From assembly GCA_937927445.1 (NCBI GenBank), contig CALAOB010000078.1:1-31487 (forward strand): DNA of 31,487 nt, read 5' to 3'. Below the pieces are notes generated by a model that worked only from the letters and a program-made list of their open reading frames with translations, had not been told where the DNA came from and searched no databases. Both the position numbers and the translations under genes were made by a program. Of the stretch, positions 31,090-31,487 are shown one piece after another (the first letter of the stretch is position 1; the number at the start of each line of letters is the position of its first letter). This stretch comes from an uncultured Oribacterium sp. (GTDB taxonomy: Bacteria; Bacillota; Clostridia; Lachnospirales; Lachnospiraceae).

Positions 31090-31487
31090 TCACGCCTCCT
31101 CTATCTTCACCGTGATCGTCCTGAGATCCGGATACTTCTCGAGCTGCTCCTTCGTGAGTCTGATCTCCTCCATCTCACCCGGCGCAACCACCGGACGCTT
31201 CTTGTGAATCACTCGCTCGTCGTCGAAATATGCACTGACATAGCAGTTCTTGTAGACATTGCCCACGCGGAAACGAACGGTCAGGTTCTCGTCCATCCGC
31301 TCCACGTTGATGGTACCCGGCACGGTATAGCGCACGCCCTCGATCGGATTCAGCGTGATCTCGTGGCCACCCTCTGCCCGGGCCTCGCCCTGCTTCACAT
31401 ACGCCGCCGCGTTCCGGCCGGCTGCCGCTGCCTCCTCGGAAACGTAGTCGACGAGGTCATGGACGTGCAGCACGTTACCGCAGGCGA
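31090..31487 (-). CDS. FAD-dependent oxidoreductase, C-terminal part (runs off window)
   Basis: Only the last 131 or so residues are present; the frame is open to the window edge, reading ACGNVLHVHDLVDYVSEEAAAAGRNAAAYV near the edge. That stretch is the FAD-binding C-terminal segment found in the NAD(P)/FAD oxidoreductases that accompany DUF1667 proteins and glycerol-3-phosphate dehydrogenase-like enzymes. The rest (about 85 residues) is a small beta-rich C-terminal domain. The stop codon is followed directly by the DUF1667 gene. Presumably a glpK or glpA-type gene lies beyond the window, but this cannot be seen. Confidence 0.85.
   Translation of the reverse strand, partial: ACGNVLHVHDLVDYVSEEAAAAGRNAAAYVKQGEARAEGGHEITLNPIEGVRYTVPGTINVERMDENLTVRFRVGNVYKNCYVSAYFDDERVIHKKRPVVAPGEMEEIRLTKEQLEKYPDLRTITVKIEEA

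Overview
The window looks like chromosomal DNA of a GC-rich Clostridia species, most likely in the Lachnospiraceae (Bacillota). The indications are AGGAGG-type ribosome binding sites, low-GC promoters with rho-independent hairpins, lipoprotein binding proteins with Ala/Thr/Glu-rich spacers after the lipobox, a clostridial-type short ThiC under a TPP riboswitch, and the DUF1667/FAD-oxidoreductase pair. No rRNA, tRNA, insertion sequence, phage gene or CRISPR array is visible. The species assignment is inference.

Layout. (1) 57-2752, minus: a polar amino-acid ABC importer (binding protein, TTG-start permease, ATPase) with its own promoter and terminator. (2) 3013-5681, plus: fumC and a malic enzyme gene as a two-gene operon (fumarate-malate-pyruvate), with a near-consensus promoter and a strong terminator. 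(3) 5690-11663, plus: a potassium block. It has an unusual non-coding region with a roughly 42-nt-phased repeated motif, then ktrB, ktrA, an unlisted 41-aa membrane miniprotein, and a KdpD-like kinase (lacking the usual N-terminal KdpD domain) with its KdpE-like regulator. (4) 11662-15852, minus: a TPM-domain membrane protein with a zinc ribbon, and a response regulator/hybrid kinase pair whose C-terminal receiver has lost its phospho-acceptor Asp. (5) 16016-19934: a CitMHS transporter divergent from a GntR/FadR regulator, followed by an RspB-like zinc dehydrogenase. A shared dyad marks a probable GntR operator at the regulator and dehydrogenase promoters. (6) 20044-23018, minus: a Nudix hydrolase behind the surviving N-terminal stub of a DUF3427-type helicase, an XRE-cupin regulator and an Asp-box membrane protein. 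(7) 23253-25173: a TetR regulator, a 48-aa membrane miniprotein (minus) and a LysR regulator. (8) 25184-28860, minus: a cysteine-type ABC importer operon. (9) 28990-30720, minus: thiC behind a TPP riboswitch. (10) 30728-31487, minus: DUF1667 protein and the C-terminal part of an FAD oxidoreductase that runs off the window.

The most striking signal is upstream of the cysteine-type importer. A 35-aa leader ORF (28658-28765) with a strong ribosome binding site carries seven consecutive cysteine codons and nine cysteines in all. It is followed by an intrinsic terminator (28591-28618), and then by the permease gene. Three short segments can pair alternatively: leader start with leader codons 26-29, or those codons with the terminator's 5' arm and loop. 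This is the layout of ribosome-mediated transcription attenuation, here apparently reading cysteine (Cys-tRNA) supply. The last gene of the operon encodes a binding protein resembling the CjaA cysteine-binding family, so leader and cargo agree.

Other points: thiC and the cysteine operon are adjacent, on the same strand, and both are controlled by premature termination, one by a metabolite-binding RNA and one apparently by a leader peptide. Both ABC permease genes that lead their gene pair start with TTG. All family assignments are from recognition of sequence motifs by eye; no database search was run.
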